From positions 62,001-126,000 of the forward strand of contig DAPW01000022.1 of the NCBI GenBank assembly GCA_002502245.1: 64,000 bases of DNA. Direction: 5' to 3'. The notes beneath the pieces were generated by a model. That model saw only the letters and a list, made by a program, of their open reading frames with translations. It did not search any database and was not told the origin of the DNA. The position numbers and the translations under genes are program-made. How positions within the stretch are numbered: the stretch's first letter is position 1; the number at the start of each line of letters is the position of its first letter. Below are positions 19,020 through 28,413 of this stretch, piece by piece. Origin of the DNA: Methanoregula sp. UBA154. Lineage in GTDB: Archaea > Halobacteriota > Methanomicrobia > Methanomicrobiales > Methanospirillaceae.

Positions 19020-20118
19020 GGGATTCACCAATGTCTTTTAAGAATGCCTCGATACGGTCCCGGTGCACGTGGGGCATGCAGACGATCCGGAGGTGCTTCC
19101 TGCACGTCCACGAGACCTTCCACGGAGGTTTGATCCGCCCGCTGTCGCAGACAAAGCTCGCGACATTCACATCAGGGGTTGCCGCCCGCGGGATACCGAA
19201 CGTTTCCATACCGGCGATCAGCCGCCGGGTGTTCTTCATGCACCCCCTCACGACCGCTCTCATGCCATCCATCCCGAGATAATCCATCACTGCGAGGGCA
19301 CCTGCTACCGGTGCACCCGGGCGGGTGCCGGCAAGCGTATACTCCTGTTTTACGGTGAGATAGGGGGTATCGATATTGAGGCTCCTGAGCAGGTCCGGCT
19401 CGCGGGTGAGGAGGCAGCCGCACGGGATCGTGCTCATACCCATCTTGTGCGGGTCGACGGCGATTGAGGTGACCCCCGGGACAGCGAAATCGAACGGGAC
19501 CGGGTTGTCAAGGAACGGGATCACCATCCCGCCAAATGCGGCGTCGACGTGGAAGAAGAGGTCGTGCTGGCAGGCGATCTTTCCGAGGGCGGTTATCGGG
19601 TCCGCCATGCCGTACTCCGTTGTGCCGGCAACCCCGACAAGGGCAATGGTGTTCGTATCCACCTGCCCGGCGGCCAGGTCTGCATCCATCCTGAAGTCTT
19701 TTGTCAGGGGGATCCGTCGCATCTCAAGGCCGAGAATATCGCAGGCTTTCTTGAACGAGAAGTGGGCAGAATCGGGCACGATGATATTCGGCGATATACT
19801 ATCGCTCCGGTGCACCTTCGCGAGCCGGAGGGCCTGGATATTGGACTCCGTACCCCCGCTGGTGGCATACCCCCCTGCCCCCGGGCAGTGGAAGAGCGTT
19901 CCGAACCGGCTGATGAGGAGCTGTTCGAGGGACATGGTGCCGGGAAACAGCCCCGGGTCGCCAAGGTTGGTCTCCATGAACATGCAGTGCGCCCGCACCG
20001 CTATCGGGTGGGGGGCGGTGCACATGGAGCTTAAAATAACGTCGTAATCAAGGTCCTCGCTCTTCCTGGAGGCTAAAAATGTGAAGAGTTCTTCTTCGGA
20101 AAGACCCTTATTCAGCAT
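19012..20118 (-). CDS. mfnA: L-tyrosine/L-aspartate decarboxylase MfnA
   Basis: A 368-residue PLP enzyme of the group II decarboxylases. The Lys that binds PLP is in VDPHKMGMS near residue 227, and the cofactor-binding His and Asp are in AHFSFKKA and HVDAAFGG. In methanogens it makes tyramine for methanofuran and can make beta-alanine for coenzyme A. The length is as expected. It overlaps the end of ppsA by 11 bases and the start of hpt by 8. Confidence 0.95.
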   Translation of the reverse strand: MLNKGLSEEELFTFLASRKSEDLDYDVILSSMCTAPHPIAVRAHCMFMETNLGDPGLFPGTMSLEQLLISRFGTLFHCPGAGGYATSGGTESNIQALRLAKVHRSDSISPNIIVPDSAHFSFKKACDILGLEMRRIPLTKDFRMDADLAAGQVDTNTIALVGVAGTTEYGMADPITALGKIACQHDLFFHVDAAFGGMVIPFLDNPVPFDFAVPGVTSIAVDPHKMGMSTIPCGCLLTREPDLLRSLNIDTPYLTVKQEYTLAGTRPGAPVAGALAVMDYLGMDGMRAVVRGCMKNTRRLIAGMETFGIPRAATPDVNVASFVCDSGRIKPPWKVSWTCRKHLRIVCMPHVHRDRIEAFLKDIGESHA

Positions 20119-22399
20119 CGCGGCTTCTCGCAGCTTCTAAGATGATCCGCTTCTCCGTGCGGGCAACGGCTTCGCGGATTTTTGCAATGGCATCGATGTT
20201 GGCCGAGATGCTGGTGATCCCGTGCTCCACCAGCCAGACCGCCATCTTCGGGTCCGAGCCGGCCTGCCCGCAGATCGAGCACTCGACATTATAGGCCCTG
20301 CACGTCTGGATCGCGTTGTGGATGAGGGAGAGTACGGCAGGGTGCTGGGGATTGTACATATCTGCAACGTTCTCGTTGTTGCGGTCGATGGCAAGGGTGT
20401 ACTGGATGAGGTCATTGGTACCAAAGGAGGCGAACTTAATGCCGCACTTGATGAAGTCCTCGATCATGATCGCGCTCGAGGGGATCTCGATCATGATGCC
20501 GAGCGTGACCCGTTCCACGTCCACACCGCAGGCCGCCATCATCGCCTTTGCCGCAAGGAACTGGTCGGGATGGGAGACCATCGGGAACATGATGCCGAGG
20601 TTCTCGTAGCCTTCTTTCCAGAGCTGTTTGAACGCTTCCACCTGCAGCCGGAACTGGTCCGGGCTCTGGAGATCGCGGCGGATGCCCCGCCAGCCGAGCA
20701 TCGGGTTGTGCTCGTGCGGCTCGTTCTCGCCGCCCTTCATGTTGCGGAACTCGTCGGTCGGGGCATCGAGCGTCCGCACCCAGACGGTCTTGCCGGGGAA
20801 GGCGTCGAGCACGATCTTGATGCCGTCGTGGAGTTCCCGGATAAACTCATCCTCCCGGTTATTCAGGATGAACCAGCCGGGTGTCTTGTTGAGCCCGAGG
20901 ATCAGGTGCTCGATCCGGAGGAGCCCGACACCGTCTGCACCGGTTGCCGCAGCCCGGGCTGCCGCTTCGGGGATGGAGACATTCACTTTGACGCTCGTCG
21001 CGGTGATGATCGGCGCATGACCGACAGCGACCTGCTGCACGGCAGTCACCTTTGCATCAGGAGCGGGTTGTGCAACCGCGCCATCGTAAATATGTCCCTT
21101 CTCACCATCAACGGTGACGAGCTGCCCGTTCTTCAGCACGTTTGTTGCGGTCTTCGTGCCGACCACCGCCGGGGTGCCCAGTTCCCGGCTCACGATCGCC
21201 GCGTGACAGGTCATTCCGCCCTCGTCTGTGACAATAGCTGCGACCTTGCGCATGGCCGGCACCATGTCCGGGTTCGTCATGCGGGTGACGAGGATGTCGC
21301 CCTCCTTAACCGAGCCGGTGTCCTTGACATCCCGGATAATGACGACCCTGCCGGACGCGATGCCGGGCGCTGCTCCCTGCCCCCGCACGAGTATCGTTGC
21401 ATTCTGCGACTGGCCTGACCTGCCCTTTGCCTCTTTTTTATTTCCGATGGTTGTTATCGGACGGGACTGGAGGATGTAGAATGTCCCTCCAACGATGCCC
21501 CATTCCACATCCTGGGGTATCCCGTAATGGTCCTCTGCAATCCTGCCGTACATGGCAAGCTTTGCCACTTCCTCGTTACTGAGAACCTGTGCATCCTGCC
21601 GGGCGGGGGATACATCCACCAGTTTCGTGCCGTGCTCCCCGTCGGCTATTATCTCGACTTTCTTGTTCGAGACAAGGGTGTCGACCACTTTCTCCGACCG
21701 CTGGTCAAAGACGTACTTGTCGGGGGAGACCGAGCCCGATACCACCGCTTCGCCAAGGCCCCATGACCCCTCAATGATGGTCAGGGGCTCACCCGTTATC
21801 GGGTGGGAGGTGAACATGACCCCTGCTTTTTCCGAGTGGACGAGCTGCTGGATTACCACGGCGATGTTGACCGTGTGGTCGTCGAATCCCTGTTTTGCCC
21901 GGTAATAAATGGCCCGTGCCCCGTACAGGGACGCCCAGCACTTCTGGACGGCCTCGATGAGTGCTGCCTCCCCTCTGATGTTGAGATAGGTCTCCTGCTG
22001 GCCGGCAAAGCTCGCGTCCGGCAGGTCTTCGGCGGTGGCGCTTGACCTGACGGCAACGATCAGGCTGCCCCCGTTCATCTTCTTATATGCCGCCCGGATC
22101 TCATCCTTTATCTTTGGGGGCATCCTTGCCTTGAGCACCATGGCCTTTGCCGTATCGGCAGCCTTTTCGAGTGCCTCGTTATCCTCGACATCGAGCGTGT
22201 CATATGCTGCAAAGAGCTTCTTTTCAAGGCTGGTCTCTACGAGAAACCGGCGGAATGCCTGGGCGGTGACCACGAATGCTTTGGGCACCGGCAGGCCGAT
22301 GGACGCCATCTCCCCCAGGGATGCCCCCTTGCCGCCGACAGAACTGATATCCTCCTTCCGGATCTCCTCGAGCCATAGAATATTGGGCACTTCTTTCAT
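20108..22399 (-). CDS. ppsA: Phosphoenolpyruvate synthase
   Basis: A 763-residue gluconeogenic enzyme that makes PEP from pyruvate with ATP. The ATP-grasp part is N-terminal (SVGGKGASLGEM near residue 20), the phospho-carrier His is in GGMTCHAAIVSRELG in the swivelling domain, and the PEP/pyruvate barrel with CGQAGSD is C-terminal. The ATG at 22399 begins the conserved MKEVPNILWLEEI and has GGTG upstream; the frame is open a further 16 codons. It is the first gene of a six-gene run and is divergent from serA. Confidence 0.95.
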   Translation of the reverse strand: MKEVPNILWLEEIRKEDISSVGGKGASLGEMASIGLPVPKAFVVTAQAFRRFLVETSLEKKLFAAYDTLDVEDNEALEKAADTAKAMVLKARMPPKIKDEIRAAYKKMNGGSLIVAVRSSATAEDLPDASFAGQQETYLNIRGEAALIEAVQKCWASLYGARAIYYRAKQGFDDHTVNIAVVIQQLVHSEKAGVMFTSHPITGEPLTIIEGSWGLGEAVVSGSVSPDKYVFDQRSEKVVDTLVSNKKVEIIADGEHGTKLVDVSPARQDAQVLSNEEVAKLAMYGRIAEDHYGIPQDVEWGIVGGTFYILQSRPITTIGNKKEAKGRSGQSQNATILVRGQGAAPGIASGRVVIIRDVKDTGSVKEGDILVTRMTNPDMVPAMRKVAAIVTDEGGMTCHAAIVSRELGTPAVVGTKTATNVLKNGQLVTVDGEKGHIYDGAVAQPAPDAKVTAVQQVAVGHAPIITATSVKVNVSIPEAAARAAATGADGVGLLRIEHLILGLNKTPGWFILNNREDEFIRELHDGIKIVLDAFPGKTVWVRTLDAPTDEFRNMKGGENEPHEHNPMLGWRGIRRDLQSPDQFRLQVEAFKQLWKEGYENLGIMFPMVSHPDQFLAAKAMMAACGVDVERVTLGIMIEIPSSAIMIEDFIKCGIKFASFGTNDLIQYTLAIDRNNENVADMYNPQHPAVLSLIHNAIQTCRAYNVECSICGQAGSDPKMAVWLVEHGITSISANIDAIAKIREAVARTEKRIILEAARSRDAE

Positions 22400-22521
22400 G
22401 CTCGCACCACTTATGATCTTGCCGCCACCCTGTTTAATCATTATCATCGGATGTCGCGTTCAACGGCTGAATTCCGGCAGGAAAAACCGGTCTTTACGGT
22501 GCTGAAAACGTGCTGCTCCCG

Positions 22522-22529
22522 TTTTAAAA
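22522..22529. promoter_or_regulatory. Self-complementary TATA element between ppsA and serA
   Basis: TTTTAAAA lies in the 174-base divergent spacer, 45-52 bases before the serA ATG and about 125 before the ppsA ATG. Being palindromic it could position transcription either way. A second AT-rich block (ATAATATATG, 22557-22566) is too close to the serA start to act as its TATA box. Confidence 0.35.
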
Positions 22530-22573
22530 GAATAACCCTCTTTAAGTCCGGCGCAGATAATATATGGGTTTTT

Positions 22574-24178
22574 ATGGCAAATGCAAGAGTGCTCGTCAGC
22601 GATCCGCTGGCGGAAGAGGGCCTCGCGATCCTCCGGGCGGCTGTTGACGTGGATGTCAGAACCGGCCTTTCGGAAGACGAGCTCTGCAAGATCCTCGGGG
22701 ACTACGATGCCCTGCTGGTGCGCAGCGGTACCGATGTCAACGCAACGGTGATCGAGGCTGCAAAGAAACTGAAGTTCATCGGACGTGCCGGTGTGGGCGT
22801 GGACAATATCGACGTGGATGCAGCCACCCGCAGAGGGATCATCGTTGCCAATGCACCGGAAGGCAACACCCTTGCGGCAACCGAGCACACGATGGCGATG
22901 ATGCTCTCGCTCGCCCGCAACATCCCGCAGGCAACCGCGAGCCTGAAGAAGAAGGAGTGGAAACGCTCGAAGTTCATGGGCGTTGAGCTGAACGAGAAGA
23001 TCCTCGGCATCGTCGGTTTTGGCCGGATCGGTCGGGAACTTGCCAAGCGTGCGATCGCCATGGACATGAAGGTCGTTGCATACGACCCGTTCATAACAAA
23101 GGAACGGGCTGCCCAGCTCGGCGTCGAGATGATGTCCATGGCCGACCTGTTCAAGGTCGCCGATGTCATCACGGTCCACACACCCCTGATTGCCGAGACA
23201 AAACATATCGTGAATGACAGGAGCATTGCGACGATGAAAGACGGTGTCCGGATCATCAACTGCGCCCGCGGCGGCATCATCGACGAGAAGGCGCTCTACG
23301 ATGCAGTGAAGAGCGGTAAGGTTGCCGGTGCAGCACTCGACGTGTTCGAGACCGAGCCCCCGACCGATTCCCCGCTTCTCGGCCTCGACAATATCATCGT
23401 TACCCCGCACCTCGGCGCCAGCACGGTCGAGGCGCAGCTGAACGTGGCAGTCTCCGTGGCAAAGCAGTGCATCGAGGTCCTCAAAGGCGGTTCCGCGAAG
23501 TACGTGGTGAACGCGCCCATGGTCCCGCCGGACCTGGCGGAAACCCTCCAGCCGTACGCCCAGCTCGCGGAGAAGATGGGGCGCTTTGCGATCCAGACTG
23601 CCGGTGGCAGGCTCGCGTCCGTGGAGTGCATCTATGGCGGGGAGCTCTCTGCCTATGCCGGCAGCATGAAGTTCGTCACCCGGCTTGCGCTCAAGGGGCT
23701 CCTTGACCCGATCCTCCAGCAGCCGGTCAATATCGTCAACGCGGAGTTCATTGCAAAGGAACGCGGTATCGCTATAAGCGAGACCGTGACGCAGGAAGCC
23801 AGCGGGTTCAGGAATCTGATCACGATCAAGATCAAGACCGACAAGGGCGAAGAGTCCGTCAGCGGTACCGTCTTCTTCAAAGGCCGGAGCCGGATCGTTG
23901 CGGTGGGCGGGTACACCATGGACATGATCCCCGAGGGATACGTCATTGTCTCCCGGCACCTCGACAAGCCGGGTGTCATCGGGCGGGCGTCCACGATCCT
24001 CGGGAAGAAGAACATCAATATCGCGGGCATGCAGGTCGGCCGGATCAATCCCGGCGATCAGGCGATCATGGTCCTGAACGTGGACAGCGAAGTGCCCGCA
24101 GAAGTGATGGAGGAGATCCGCGCCATGCCCGGTATCTTCACCGCAACATTTGCCAAGATTTCGTCTGAGAAGATCTAA
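22574..24178 (+). CDS. serA: D-3-phosphoglycerate dehydrogenase
   Basis: A 534-residue enzyme for the first step of serine synthesis. The order is substrate domain, NAD domain (GIVGFGRIGRELAKR near residue 147), the catalytic HLGAST segment near 281, an intervening domain and a C-terminal ACT domain (SRHLDKPGVIGRASTILG). This is the long type 1 form usual in methanogens, in which the ACT and intervening domains allow feedback by serine. The ATG at 22574 starts MANARVLVSDPLAEEG; upstream codons in frame are not conserved-looking. Confidence 0.96.
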   Translation: MANARVLVSDPLAEEGLAILRAAVDVDVRTGLSEDELCKILGDYDALLVRSGTDVNATVIEAAKKLKFIGRAGVGVDNIDVDAATRRGIIVANAPEGNTLAATEHTMAMMLSLARNIPQATASLKKKEWKRSKFMGVELNEKILGIVGFGRIGRELAKRAIAMDMKVVAYDPFITKERAAQLGVEMMSMADLFKVADVITVHTPLIAETKHIVNDRSIATMKDGVRIINCARGGIIDEKALYDAVKSGKVAGAALDVFETEPPTDSPLLGLDNIIVTPHLGASTVEAQLNVAVSVAKQCIEVLKGGSAKYVVNAPMVPPDLAETLQPYAQLAEKMGRFAIQTAGGRLASVECIYGGELSAYAGSMKFVTRLALKGLLDPILQQPVNIVNAEFIAKERGIAISETVTQEASGFRNLITIKIKTDKGEESVSGTVFFKGRSRIVAVGGYTMDMIPEGYVIVSRHLDKPGVIGRASTILGKKNINIAGMQVGRINPGDQAIMVLNVDSEVPAEVMEEIRAMPGIFTATFAKISSEKI

Positions 24179-24253
24179 GAATCCTTTTTTTTCATCGTTT
24201 TTTAGAGAGTAAAATTGCGTATTGTTCCTTTTCCTCAGGAATGAATATGAGAA

Positions 24254-24393
24254 CACTCTTGATGATTTGCGATTTCCCCGCCGCCCCCCGCGGGGCGCGC
24301 CCGGCGGCGTTCAATTACCGTATCATCTTTGGCGAATAGTGATTTGCCAAAGCGGAGCCCCGGCAGACGGCCGGGCGACCCCCGAAGGGGGTG
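24254..24393. repeat. GC-rich hairpin element
   Basis: Two GC-rich palindromic blocks, one around CCGCCGCCCCCCGCGGGGCG and one around CCCGGCAGACGGCCGGGCG, with CCCCCGAAGGGGG after them, separated by AT-richer DNA. The first block follows ATTTGCGAT, and AGAGAGTAAAA lies about 50 bases before it. Similar GC palindromes with ATTTGCGAT (reverse) and GAGAGTAAAA occur near 28460-28545. A short frame of 32 codons starts at 24241 with AGGA upstream, but it is not convincing as a gene. Confidence 0.45.
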
Positions 24394-24435
24394 GGGTGGC
24401 TAAAAAACTGTATGGGATTGTATTGCCCGTCTGAT

Positions 24436-24815
24436 TTCAGTTCGATCTTCGATTTTAGCTTTTCAATCGCGATCACGATCGCGATCGAAAAACGGTCCGG
24501 AAAAATCGCTGATCAAATTTCAGATCAAAAGCGATCCCCGATTTCCGGATCACAATCGGATCCCGGTTTTCATTTTGAAATCGATCCGCGATTGAAACGC
24601 AGGCATGAACAAGATTCCACAGATGGAGCACAAAATCGCGATCCGATTTCTGTACGAAAATCGAATCCCGATTTTCAGATCAAAATCTATCCGCGATTTC
24701 ATTTTACAAACCGGATCCTGATGTTAGTATTTTAATCGCGATTATGATCCCGATTGAAAACCGTTCCGGAAAAACCGATCCGCGATTTTCAGAATGAAAT
24801 CGGATCGTGATTAAA
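24436..24815. repeat. GATC-dense degenerate repeat array
   Basis: I counted 16 GATC sites in about 360 bases, most inside short imperfect palindromes such as ATCGCGATC and CGATCCGCGAT. A 48-base unit at 24461-24508 recurs directly at 24730-24777 with 40 matches and no gap. A 30-base unit at 24515-24544 recurs at 24670-24699 with 25 matches. The spacers are unequal, so it is not a CRISPR. No frame looks coding. It lies between serA and the convergent small reductase gene. Confidence 0.7.
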
Positions 24816-24991
24816 TAAAAGTGGTACATATTCAAATCGCCTTTGACACCCACTTAGACGGCGGATTCCTATCACAAGTCTCAGGATAGGTTACCGGCAG
24901 TTTTCACGAGGGGGTGGGGGCTAACGGTATGGGGACAATCCGGGAAACGGGGACCGGGCCGGAGGTACCTTGCGATTTTTGACTCTCCCCG

Positions 24992-25678
24992 TTATTGCAC
25001 TTTTTCCAGCGGTATGTAGGGGAGCAGTGAGAGCACCCCGGATTTCAGCGTATCCATACCTATCCGCTCCATGAACCGGGCAGTCCGTTCGTGCCGCGTT
25101 GCATGGTCGCGGTAATACCAGGCAAGACTCTGTGCACAGTCCACCGCTTCTCGGGCAGTGAGATCCCGTGCAACGGGATCCCCGAACCGCGGGCGGGTGC
25201 CGGCGTTCCCCCCAAACAAGACGGTCCACCCGTTCGGTGTACCAACCATTCCGAGGTCCCTTGTGTGACTCTCGCTGCAGCAGCGGGGGCAGCCGGAGAC
25301 CCCGATCTTGATCTTTGCCGGGAATGCCTGGTCCCGGAACGTCTCCTCAAGCGTGCGGGCAAGCCCGATCGAGTCCTGCCTGCCATACCGGCACATATCG
25401 GTGCCAAGGCAGGCCTGGACAAACTTGACGCAGGGCCCGGACTCGGGTTTTGCGAGCGGGCCAAGATCCACAATGACCCGGGGCACATCCTCCGGCTGAA
25501 GACCGGCAATCAGAATCCGCTGGCCCGAGGTGCTCTTCAGGACCGGCACCTGATACTTCCGCCCAGCTGCTGCAATGGTTTCCAGTTGTTCCGGGGTGAT
25601 GATCCCGGCTGGTATCCTGGTAGTAACCGCATACGTCTTTCCGTCCCGCTGGAGGATTGCACCCGTTGGATCTGTCAT
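24992..25678 (-). CDS. Small sulfite/nitrite reductase-like siroheme protein
   Basis: A 228-residue protein of the nitrite/sulfite reductase superfamily. The siroheme-[4Fe-4S] ligands are visible: CLGTDMC (Cys90, Cys96) and CPRCC (Cys130, Cys134). An N-terminal ferredoxin-like half precedes them (about residues 10-75). At this size it belongs to the small Dsr-like proteins of methanogens rather than to the two-subunit dissimilatory enzyme. The physiological substrate is uncertain. It is monocistronic, with repeats on both sides. Confidence 0.85.
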   Translation of the reverse strand: MTDPTGAILQRDGKTYAVTTRIPAGIITPEQLETIAAAGRKYQVPVLKSTSGQRILIAGLQPEDVPRVIVDLGPLAKPESGPCVKFVQACLGTDMCRYGRQDSIGLARTLEETFRDQAFPAKIKIGVSGCPRCCSESHTRDLGMVGTPNGWTVLFGGNAGTRPRFGDPVARDLTAREAVDCAQSLAWYYRDHATRHERTARFMERIGMDTLKSGVLSLLPYIPLEKVQ

Positions 25679-25967
25679 GTATCCACGCTCCTGTACGGAG
25701 TGCTGTTATGTGTTCATCATTATCTTTATTGTGCCCGGGTGACGCTGCACAGATTTACGGGAGGAGAACGATGCCACCGCATTGCGATACAAGGGGTGAA
25801 CCTCTTGTAAGCGGCAAAAAACCCTTGACACCGGGAATCTCAAATATACAGGGTAACGTGTTATTTTAATCCCTGAGTTCAAGAATGATTTACGAGGGAA
25901 ACTCAAGAAAAACTGCCTGCCCGGAATGGAAGGCGAAAAAGTGCACCTGCCGATGATTTAAAAAACG

Positions 25968-26122
25968 CCGACGCTCCCGGGGCTTCGCCCCCGCCGCTGT
26001 TGAAGCCACGGTTGCGATAGTGCTGTATTACCTGAACCGTGGATTTTTGGGTAATACAGAGGAATCTCTATGCGCCATGAGCCCCCAATGGGGGCAGGGC
26101 TGGCGCAAGGGGGGACTACTGT
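25968..26122 (+). repeat. MITE-like dispersed repeat, copy 3 (diverged ends)
   Basis: It contains GACGCTCCCGGGGCTTCGCC, GGTTGCGATAGTGCTGTA and GGGCAGGGCTGGCGCAAGGGG in the same order and strand as the other copies. The terminal inverted repeats seen in copies 1 and 4 are not recognisable here. Two extra hairpins occur: CCACGGTT with AACCGTGG, and GTATTACC with GGTAATAC. Confidence 0.65.
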
Positions 26123-26461
26123 TTGAGCGAGAAGTCAGGGGTTACGTTGATACTTTACCCATATCTATTGATCCGGGTTCCGCAGGAATCCGAAAAAGAA
26201 CGTTAGTACCATCTTTTTTTTTAAAGCCCTGGGTTCGAGAGAAGCCGGGTGGGACGCACGGGACGTTGCTGACAACTGGGTCTCCGAGAACACCATACGG
26301 CTCCTTCCGTGCCGGAGAAGGGTAGCCTGTACCGGCATGAAACCTACGGGTCCACCATACCATGAGAAGGCTGCCCGGGGGCGGGGAGGCTGGGCGCAGG
26401 GCAGGATCTCCGCATGACCCTTCACCCGTAGTGGAAAAAAGGACCCGGCCGGGTCCTGCCG
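26123..26461. other. Intergenic, no gene seen
   Basis: About 340 bases between the repeat and the small membrane protein gene. The long minus-strand frame here runs across the DUF4389 gene in another phase and has an Arg/Pro/His composition typical of a shadow frame. No RNA gene or clear signal was found. Confidence 0.4.
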
Positions 26462-26803
26462 TCAGCGGGGATCTGTCTGCATCTCCTCGTACATCTTCAC
26501 GGCAACCGGCAGGATCTCCGGCCGCGTGTCGGTCATGATGTACGTGTATGGCATGACGTGGATAAGATACTCCAGATAGCCTCTGGCGATATCCGAGAGG
26601 GTCTCGTTCCGATACCCGAGGATCAGGATATGGAACCACTGGATAAAGAGGCAGATCCCCGCGATGATCCCGTAGACCCACAAGACGATGCCGATGAGGA
26701 TCCAGTACAGGATACGGACCAGGAGCTCGAGCCTGCCCGCATTGTGTTCGTAGACAAAGAGTTGTTGGGGAGCAGATATTTCTTCCGGTATACCAATCAC
26801 CAC
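26462..26803 (-). CDS. DUF4389-type membrane protein
   Basis: A 113-residue protein with two adjacent hydrophobic segments (LLVRILYWILIGIVLWVYGI near residues 27-46 and ICLFIQWFHILIL near 50-62). A conserved Arg and Tyr-rich part follows (GYRNETLSDIARGYLEYL). This fits the DUF4389 family of unknown function. The proposed start is GTG at 26803, without a strong ribosome site. It ends well before any neighbour and stands alone. Confidence 0.7.
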   Translation of the reverse strand: MVIGIPEEISAPQQLFVYEHNAGRLELLVRILYWILIGIVLWVYGIIAGICLFIQWFHILILGYRNETLSDIARGYLEYLIHVMPYTYIMTDTRPEILPVAVKMYEEMQTDPR

Positions 26804-26946
26804 TTATCAGGGTCGTCTGCCGGTGCGATAAAATGTATCCCCGTGTGAAGTAATCCTTTTTCGCGATCTTCCGGCAGACCAGCAGGATCACGTGCACTAA
26901 TTTTTAATAATACAAGGACAGATGTTATAGAGCATCAGACTTACGA

Positions 26947-27020
26947 GGGCTCGTGGTCTAGTTGGCTATGACGTCGCCTTGACATGGCGGAGGTCCTGAG
27001 TTCGAATCTCAGCGGGCCCA
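26947..27020 (+). tRNA. tRNA-Val (GAC)
   Basis: The acceptor stem GGGCTCG (26947-26953) pairs with CGGGCCC (27013-27019), allowing one T-G wobble. The anticodon stem CGCC/GGCG closes the loop TTGACAT, giving anticodon GAC. The T-arm CTGAGTTCGAATCTCAG is canonical and the discriminator is A. CCA is not encoded and there is no intron. A TATA-like TTTTTAATAATA near 26900 fits its promoter, and TTTTTCTTTCC follows the 3' end. Confidence 0.95.
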
Positions 27021-27165
27021 TCATTTTTCTTTCCTGTGCAGGTGCTCCGGACGTGGTCTGGTATTTTCTGCGGTCTGAATGTTCGGGATGACGGGGTCCT
27101 CCTGTCAATACGGCCGGCAGGGAATTTTCTGGATGAATGGCAAAAAGGGCCGGATATGAGTGGTT

Positions 27166-28113
27166 TTAAAAGAACTTCCGCCGCCACATGAACAGGCCGA
27201 GGAGAACGGAAATCAAGACGGAGAACGCGAAGATTGTTTCGAAGGCGAGCGGCGTCTGCGAAAGGGGGAGGTCCAGCACGTTCATACCGAAGAAACTCGC
27301 GATCATCGTCGGGATGGCGATAATGATCGTGATGGAGGCTAAAAACTTCATCACGATACTGAGGTTGTTGGATATGATTGTGGCAAATGCATTCGTCATG
27401 CCGTTTAAGATGTGCAGATAGATCTGCGACATCTCCATGGCCTGCCGGTTCTCGATGATGACGTCCTCGAGGAACTCGGCATCGTCATCGTACATCTTCA
27501 GCGGCTTGGTGCGCAGGATCCGTTCCAGCACACCCTCGTTTGATTTGAGCGATGTCGAGAAGTAGATAAGGCTCTTTTCCATCTCCATCATCCGGAAGAG
27601 TTCCTCGTTCTTCATCGAGCGGTGCAGTTCCATCTCGACCCGGGAGATCGATTTCTCGATCTGGCGCAGGTGGTGGAGGTAGGAGGACGCGTTGCGGTAG
27701 AAGATCTGGAAGAGGAAGCGGGTCTTCTTGGCCGTATGGAAATGCCGGACCTTTCCTGCACTGAAATCATCGAGGATCTGTGTCTGGCGGTTACAGACCG
27801 TGACAATGAGTTTGTCTGCGATGATGATACCGAGCGGGAGGGTGGTTAAGGTTCTGATACCATCGAAATCGGTGACCATCGGGACATCGAGCACGATAAG
27901 GACAACGCCGTCCTCTGCATCGATGCGCGGACGCTCCTCCTCATCGAGGGCAGCTTTTAAGAACTCCAGCGGGAGGCAGTGGCTCTCCGCCACCTGCACC
28001 AGTTCCGCCTCGGGGGGGTAGGACAACCGTATCCAGCACCCGTCTTCTGCAGCCTCCACGCTTTCGGTGACTGCCGGTTCGGTATCCTTCTTTGTCCTGT
28101 AGATCTGCATCAT
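27166..28113 (-). CDS. corA: CorA-family magnesium/cobalt transporter
   Basis: A 315-residue divalent cation channel. It has a large cytoplasmic N-terminal domain with a long helical region and two C-terminal helices; the selectivity signature GMN is in SFFGMNVLDLP near the end of the first helix. The C-terminus MWRRKFF is basic as usual. The ATG at 28113 has GGAG upstream; a TTG at 28146 is in frame but weak. It stands alone on the minus strand. Confidence 0.92.
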   Translation of the reverse strand: MMQIYRTKKDTEPAVTESVEAAEDGCWIRLSYPPEAELVQVAESHCLPLEFLKAALDEEERPRIDAEDGVVLIVLDVPMVTDFDGIRTLTTLPLGIIIADKLIVTVCNRQTQILDDFSAGKVRHFHTAKKTRFLFQIFYRNASSYLHHLRQIEKSISRVEMELHRSMKNEELFRMMEMEKSLIYFSTSLKSNEGVLERILRTKPLKMYDDDAEFLEDVIIENRQAMEMSQIYLHILNGMTNAFATIISNNLSIVMKFLASITIIIAIPTMIASFFGMNVLDLPLSQTPLAFETIFAFSVLISVLLGLFMWRRKFF

Positions 28114-28413
28114 GGTGCCCGCGCTCCGGAAGGTTTCAACCCTCAAATTCTGCTCAGCTAATGGTATACGGATATGCCTTAAAACCTTATATCATACGTG
28201 ATGCCGGACACGACCGGCACCTTCTCCGGCCGGCTGCGGGGGGCCTCCCTGTACCCCGGGATGCCGGCTGCTCTCCTGGCGGGTATCTGGTATCCTGCAG
28301 GGAATAGTGAAGGAATGAAACGGGAAAAACGGTGTTTGGAAAAATCTGCTCTGTAGATCCGGGCATGATCTTTGTCAGTTCACACCGGAACCATGAAAAT
28401 TGCAGATATGAGG

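Noticed and set aside
20222..21418. Long plus-strand open frame of 398 codons opposite ppsA
   Set aside because: It is antisense to a clear ppsA gene, is rich in His, Arg, Asp and Gly, and has no ribosome site. It is a by-product of GC-rich codon use.
22460..24256. Minus-strand open frame of 598 codons opposite serA
   Set aside because: It covers a clear serA gene in antisense and has the Asp/His/Arg-rich composition of a shadow frame.
24436..24815. CRISPR array
   Set aside because: The repeats are degenerate, unequal in length and spacing, and partly inverted. No cas gene is present in the window.
26142..26897. Minus-strand frame of 251 codons over the DUF4389 gene
   Set aside because: It shares the region in a different phase with a better membrane-protein frame, and its product is Arg/Pro/His-rich with no fold pattern.
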